From the NCBI GenBank assembly GCA_015039465.1, contig MU130320.1, forward strand, positions 83,241-133,295: a stretch of 50,055 bases of DNA, read 5' to 3'. The translations under genes and the position numbers were made by a program. The notes under the pieces are model-generated. The model searched no databases and was not told the origin of the DNA. It was given only the letters and a program-made list of their open reading frames with translations. Of the stretch, positions 45,300 to 50,055 are shown in pieces; position 1 is the stretch's first letter; every line of letters starts with the position of its first letter. The stretch comes from Phlegmacium glaucopus. Taxonomy: Eukaryota > Basidiomycota > Agaricomycetes > Agaricales > Cortinariaceae.

Positions 45300-45640
45300 G
45301 GAAAATCATCAACAATTTGATCGATATGATATTGATAATCACTATGATCATCTTTTTTGGTGACAGATTTCAATGATGGATCATGGAAGCTACTAGCAGT
45401 GACAGGTTCACCTTTAAAAAACCCGGTTACCCAAGGTAACAGGTTCCGTAACCATTTTCTGCCTCAAATAGAGACGATGATATTGGCATTCAACAAAGCG
45501 ATGATATCGAGATAGTAGATAGATGATCACATAGAGTCCAGAGGCAGGATGCACTAGACTTGTATGTAGATATGTCATATATGCATAAACTGTGGTCGTG
45601 GTCGAAAACATGCATAACGAATGGGATTTCACCTTACATT
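45300..45640 (+). pseudogene. Internally deleted copy of the 7-TM unit
   Basis: 45300-45450 matches the DNA upstream of the 7-TM gene (about 38110-38250). It then joins directly to a match of the gene's last codons and 3' flank (about 39640-39810): GATGATATCGAGATAGTAGA is the counterpart of the DDIEMVDR codons. The whole transmembrane part is missing. No protein is possible. Confidence 0.75.
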
Positions 45641-46109
45641 GCATTTCATCTTTGCCTGCTACGTCAACAATTGGATTGGACCTCTTTCGTCGAATCCAAA
45701 GGTTCATCAAGTGCGGCATCAAGTCCACGAACCAAACCTTCTTGAAACCAAAATGAGAAAATAAACAAAAGAATGAGATGAAGTTTCCATCATCGGCATG
45801 TATGTGTCTGTCAATGGCATCATGATAGTTAATGAGTAATAATAATCACTTGAGCCTCTGTCTGGAATGGCATTGGTACAGATCGAATTTGGACAGGCGA
45901 CGCGAGGACATACCAAAGACGCCAGTGGAAAGAAGGTGCTGAAGACGATGTAACTTGACGATCTATTAAGACAGCAATAGTAGTAGCTACCATGAAAGAC
46001 AGAAATGAGAGAATCAACATATGCGTGATAAATCAAAGTATTAATATTATAAAAAAGATTTCGAGCGTACAATGCCGTAAGCCTCTGACATGAGGGGTGC
46101 ATTTACGAG
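45641..46109. other. Intergenic, nothing recognised
   Basis: Contains a 127-codon minus-strand frame (45719-46102) with no recognisable motif and biased, hydrophobic composition; I do not support it as a gene. Confidence 0.4.
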
Positions 46110-46440
46110 TCCACAGTTACATGAAATCGGTGCGCCGCTCTCTATTCAGTGGTTTTGTAGGCCATTGCGTTCAGCATGGCAGATCCGAATTGTGTCAGAT
46201 CAAGTGTCGAACAGATATAAGACTTACGATACTATTAACTTATCTGCTGCATATCCCTTGTAACGCCATGACTTTTATTTTTAAGCTGATCCAGGGAGAT
46301 GCAATTGAGGGCGGATGGGTGTAGTTTGTGTTCCTACAATCGACAGGAAGCTTTCTAACTGGATTCCTGGCGCTCTGTAGCTGACGCCTGTTAGTTTCAA
46401 CTTTCGAGAGGTTTGGTGGAATGCAGACTTAGGGTTCTTC
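46110..46440 (-). repeat. Dispersed repeat, copy 3 of 3 (inverted)
   Basis: The reverse complement matches 2990-3300 along most of its length, including CCACCAAACCTCTCGAAA, CTACAGAGCGCCAGGAATCC, a CCTGGATCAGCTTAAAAATAA stretch and TCTGTTCGACACTTGATCTG. It lies just before the second 7-TM unit. Confidence 0.65.
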
Positions 46441-46527
46441 GGCTGAGTTTGAAATAAAATTAGTGCAAAGTCCGAGTTCCGAGGACCTACCGACCGCCGA
46501 TCTCGATGCTGACAACGGTTAGACCAA

Positions 46528-47768
46528 CCCCTTCAACGCACACCTACAAGACGATGGTGCAGTACATATATGCAGAAACATTCAACACAAAAGGTCAAGA
46601 TTAACACGCATACAATAACTTACTGCGCGTCTTCAAATACTCACTTCATTATCTTCAGCATCTTCTCTCTCTTCTTTTTACACTCCCTTACGATATACCG
46701 AGTCATAAAACGCTTTCAACAGATGTTAGAGTGGAGGGAAACAAGATGGGAGCGTTGATCGGTGTGTTAACCATCAGAAAAGCGACCTACCATAGGTTTG
46801 TCCGCGTTTGAATACATTGAATAGAGGTAAGTTGATGAATACATCATAAGTTTGATCGATAGATAATCACTATGATCATCTTTTTGGTGATATATTTCAA
46901 TGGAAGCTACCAGTAGTGAGGCCAGGCTTACCTTAAGAAACCTCAGTTGCCCAAGGTAGCAGGTTCCATAGCCTCAAACTAACACATTCCCACCTGACTG
47001 GAAATCTGATTCTGATTATGACAGCAACAGTTTGTTGAGATCATCACGAACTTCAAGCTTTACCATAGTAACTTTATTTGATATAGATGCTAGACTCTTA
47101 TATAAAGCAATGGTCAGAGATGAAATAGGTCATTACAACAGACACGAAGTCATGAGGCTAAGTATTGCAGACTTTGTTCCCATTGGATTATTTCTCGAAG
47201 GCTTCTTCTACGGTAAGACATTTTTTGTACAACTTGCATGGCCCTTGCTAAAGAAGTATAATATTAATCTGTCCCAGGACTTTATTCCGGCATATTTTCT
47301 ATATATTTACTGAAAAGAAGCACCGACAAGAGGAATAATATCCTTTTCTACGCACTCTGTGCTCTCTACATTCTATCTGCTGTTACCGTCGTGGTTGATA
47401 TAGCACGTTTCACATACTATATGGTTAGTAACAATTCTATCAGTAACGATAACCATCTTTGTTTACGCTTTCAGTTGTGCAGATTAGTATCGGGAATCTG
47501 CCAGTGACAACATTACTCCAACTCGCTCTTCTTGAAGGCACAGTATTTGGTTGCTCTGATTTCATCGCTCAATCCATCCTAGTATGTATACACTGCTATG
47601 CCTATCATTTATTTTACTGATCCAAATCTTAAAGATATACCGTTGCTGGATGGTGTGGGGTTGCAATATCCGTGTTGTGATCCTTCCTTCAATCTTAGCA
47701 GTTGCATACTTAGGTCAGTCAACCTATCTTATTTGACTGGCCAATATCAAATCATTGCCTCTAGTTAT
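46528..47768 (+). pseudogene. 3'-truncated second copy of the 7-TM unit
   Basis: Direct repeat of 37748-39032, covering upstream DNA and exons 1-4: MRLSIADFVPIGLFLEGFFY, then TDKRNNILFYALCALYILSA, and the IYRCW-type exon with G for C (WMVWG-like). Splice sites are kept. The match stops in the fourth intron at TCTAGTTATC, and unrelated repeat-rich DNA follows, so exons 5 and 6 (three TM passes and the tail) are lost. A small in-frame deletion lies in exon 2. Confidence 0.78.
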
Positions 47769-48094
47769 CCTCAGTAAAAACGAGAAGTCACGTAAGTCAT
47801 GTAATAGTCACATGAAAGATGGGCAAAAGTCAAGCAAAAGTCATGTACCTGACTAAATGACAAAATTTTTGACGCTTACATGACTACTAAAATTGGTGTT
47901 CACTCATCAGCAAAAGATCACGTTACATATAAGCCAATGTAGACCGTATAATGGACCCGAAATTCTGGTGCATACATACAAGGGAATGTAAGCACAGCGC
48001 CGAGAAAGTGACCAGTCTACAAAGACATAAGATAATTATAGTAAGATGTAATAGAATAAATGACACGCCAACAGAATGCAAATAGGTGGCAATA
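47769..48094. other. Intergenic, AGTCA-rich stretch
   Basis: 47775-47885 is dense in AAGTCATGTA / TACATGACT motifs in both orientations, resembling the subterminal part of a DNA transposon, but I find no matching opposite end. No gene is supported. Confidence 0.4.
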
Positions 48095-48345
48095 AATTTA
48101 GGGCACATACAAGCTATTACAAGAAAAGTAGTCCAAATGTAGTTGAGTCACCAAACTTTCATGACATATACAAAGTATTAGAAGACTAGTAGACGGAATC
48201 TAATCAATGGCCAAAACTTTCATGACATATACAAACTATTAGAAGACTAGTAGACCAAATGTAATTAATGGCCAAAAATTTCATGAATATACAAGCTATT
48301 ACACAACTAGTAGACCCAATGTAATGGAGCGGCAACAATTTCATT
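48095..48345. repeat. Tandem repeats, about 62-bp unit, four copies
   Basis: Four imperfect units share TTTCATGACATATACAAACT, ATTAGAAGACTAGTAGACC and AATGTAATTAATGGCCAAAA. The middle two are nearly identical and the outer ones more diverged. There are no ORFs. The repeats lie just downstream of the transposon-related gene. Confidence 0.75.
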
Positions 48346-48520
48346 GGACATGTAAACTCATAGCATCCTGCCAAAACCATGAATTTGGGCGGCTGTTCCG
48401 GCAGCTGTATGTAAGACATAGGGAATTACAGTTGTAGACTTATAAACCAGTTGAAATCCTGTTGATTCAGGTACAAGTCAGCTAAAATTTCTGCCCAAGG
48501 ATACATGCATATTTATGGAG

Positions 48521-50055
48521 CTAATAATCTGCGTAGCCAAGTGTCCCCAACTCGTCTATGGTTGTATCATCCTCTTCACCGGCCTCTCTCTCTTCCTCTT
48601 CCTCTTCCTCCTCCTCTGATTCACTTTCCAGCTGATAACCATAGTCAAACAGCTCCGACTCAGACACCTGGCCTTCTTCATCAACCTCCTCTCTCTCGCT
48701 CTCTCCACCCGAATCCGCTGTATCCATCTCATCCTCACCATCTTCTTCCATGTTCGGTTCTTTTCGTGATTGCTGTGACTTTTTATCCAGGCTATCTCGG
48801 TCATTCTTGAAAATGTCTGTCGCAGCTCGCGTGGATAAGTGTCCGACACCACCTCCACGGAAACGCATGATCATGTCACGATCAACAAACCTGCATCTGG
48901 GAATTCAGTGGGAAAAAGAAATGAAATGATCATTGGCTTACATGTTAACATAATACTGAACCCAATCTTCATCATTCTCAAGAACTGACCGAGCAAAGGA
49001 AGGGCCCAAAAGTTCCTTCGTGCGACCTTCCAAAAAGCGAGGGATAAAGTGAACAGCACGAATGATGTCAGCAGGATCAACGAAACCAAACGCCCCAGCA
49101 TCTGGCACAAAGCTGATCAGGTGAAGTTTCCTGGTTTTCCATCCTCCGATCTCATTCTTATCAAGGCTAAACCACCAAACAAATAAGAAATCCATCTTTT
49201 TCAACTCTCGAGATGTTGATTTTGGACCGGTGTGCATGACCATTGCATGAAAAATACCAACTATTCGTGCATACCAATAAGGGTGTGCATCATCACGGGA
49301 TAGGACCATGACATCACCATGAGTGCGTGGGTTGAGAGAGTCTTGGGCACGTCGAGCATCATATGTGGTGTAATTTACCCGTAAAACTTTGTGTCGGTAC
49401 ATTCAGTTGTTGATCAGTTTGACTGATAAGCGATCATTATTTGTAAATGGGCCATCACCCTCCTCTCCCTCGACTAAACGGCTCAATAGATGATCTTTAA
49501 GAAGAGGTAGAAAATTCTAGGATATTGTCTGAGTTTCCTGAATCATGAAGCAATGATCTGCCTACCTTGAGAGCAGGATCAATCCGATTATCAGCCAACC
49601 ATTTCAACACATCGACCTTGTGACAAACATCTTTCGAGATATGGTGATGGTGCTCAGGTGGTGTGGGACTGAGGACCTCTTCTTCTTCGAGGGGGATATT
49701 GAGTGTATTTGTCTTCTCGTTAGGTCTTAATTTTATTTTTTTCAATGCCTGTTTTGCTTGGAACAGTGTCCGTTCCCTATAAACATGTCGTGCAATTCCG
49801 CGAACATGGTCTCCCTTGCAGACCCGAGGATAGAATTGTTTAGACCTTTTGTGTTCGCCTTCTCCCTGTACACATCTTAGATAAATTTATATCTCAGATA
49901 AACGACCCATCACGTACATTTTTGGAGCTTGTGTTCTCAGTAACGCCATGCGCTCGAATCGATGCTGCATAGTCAGGATATGCATGGAGCTTGTACGTTT
50001 CCATATTGAACCCTTGAAACTTTGATGTTACTGCTGTGAGGGTTGTTGGCAGAGC
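48521..50055 (-). pseudogene. KDZ/Plavaka-like transposon protein, C-terminal half, one stop
   Basis: Exons from beyond the window to 49918, then 49865-49566, 49516-48942 and 48890-48521, all GT-AG and in phase. Visible blocks: FNMETYKLHAYPDYAASIRA; GEGEHKRSKQFYPRVCKGDH; HHHHISKDVCHKVDVLKWLA; LRVNYTTYDARRAQDSLNPR; AHPYWYARIVGIFHAMVMHT; DAGAFGFVDPADIIRAVHFI; ENDEDWVQYYVNMFVDRDMI; then a Glu-rich tail ending LGTLGYADY. This order is typical of large transposon-linked proteins repeated in Agaricomycetes. The only break is TGA at 49405-49403 where Arg (CGA) is expected, a single C-to-T change. The transposase core would lie beyond the window, so the class is an inference. Confidence 0.7.

Noticed and set aside
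45719..46102. 127-codon minus-strand frame as a gene
   Set aside because: No recognisable motif, poor composition and no supported splice partner.
48095..48345. 62-bp repeats as a CRISPR-like array
   Set aside because: The whole unit repeats with no unique spacer; it is a simple tandem array in a eukaryotic genome.

Overview
The window is nuclear DNA of a filamentous basidiomycete, most likely an Agaricomycete. The evidence is short spliceosomal introns (about 45-75 nt, GT-AG, in almost every gene), protein families typical of that class (DUF6699-like, small secreted CCPxC proteins, a repeated 7-TM family, NACHT NTPases, KDZ/Plavaka-like transposon proteins), copia and LTR elements, and intron-containing tRNA-Gly genes. 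I cannot name the species. All exon models were built by hand from splice signals, reading phase and homology recalled from memory; none was checked by a search.

Layout. 0-1.3 kb: end of a copia element with its LTR, then a hAT-type MITE with a perfect 8-bp target duplication. 1.6-4.7 kb: two F-box genes (one frameshifted). 5.2-7.0 kb: gene relics and an inverted-repeat element. 7.1-9.5 kb: an SRPK-like kinase and a 4-exon small secreted Cys-rich protein. 11.1-11.9 kb: a broken TLDc (OXR1-like) gene. 12.3-13.1 kb: a tandem duplication. 13.7-16.2 kb: an unrecognised 13-exon gene coding for three tandem copies of one module. 17.4-20.2 kb: DUF6699-like and other hypothetical genes. 20.9-22.1 kb: F-box pseudogene. 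22.6-23.8 kb: scavenger decapping enzyme DcpS. 24.1-31.0 kb: a NACHT NTPase gene split by an LTR element. 31.6-34.6 kb: two more F-box copies. 35.0-37.6 kb: a DNAJC3-like TPR/J-domain gene flanked by two tRNA-Gly(GCC) genes. 38.4-39.7 kb: a 7-TM gene, with partial copies at 45.3 and 46.5-47.8 kb. 40.2-45.1 kb: divergent kelch (KLHDC4-like) and METTL16-like genes, both broken. 48.5-50.1 kb: a KDZ/Plavaka-like transposon ORF running off the edge.

The most unusual observation is that 28675-30024, just right of a 135-base N gap, is written backwards without being complemented. Read in reverse, its first 380 bases match the left LTR (25882-26266) almost base for base, and the rest then encodes a gypsy-type gag on the opposite strand. 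No known DNA process makes a long mirror copy, so this is almost certainly an assembly or gap-filling error. It makes about 1.35 kb invisible to ordinary alignment and hides the second LTR.

The genes do not form one pathway. Housekeeping genes (DcpS, DNAJC3-like, kinase, tRNAs) appear intact and are mixed with expanding or decaying families and mobile elements. Several conserved genes (TLDc, kelch, METTL16) carry stops and frameshifts, so this may be a degenerating region, a second haplotype, or a sequence with indel errors.
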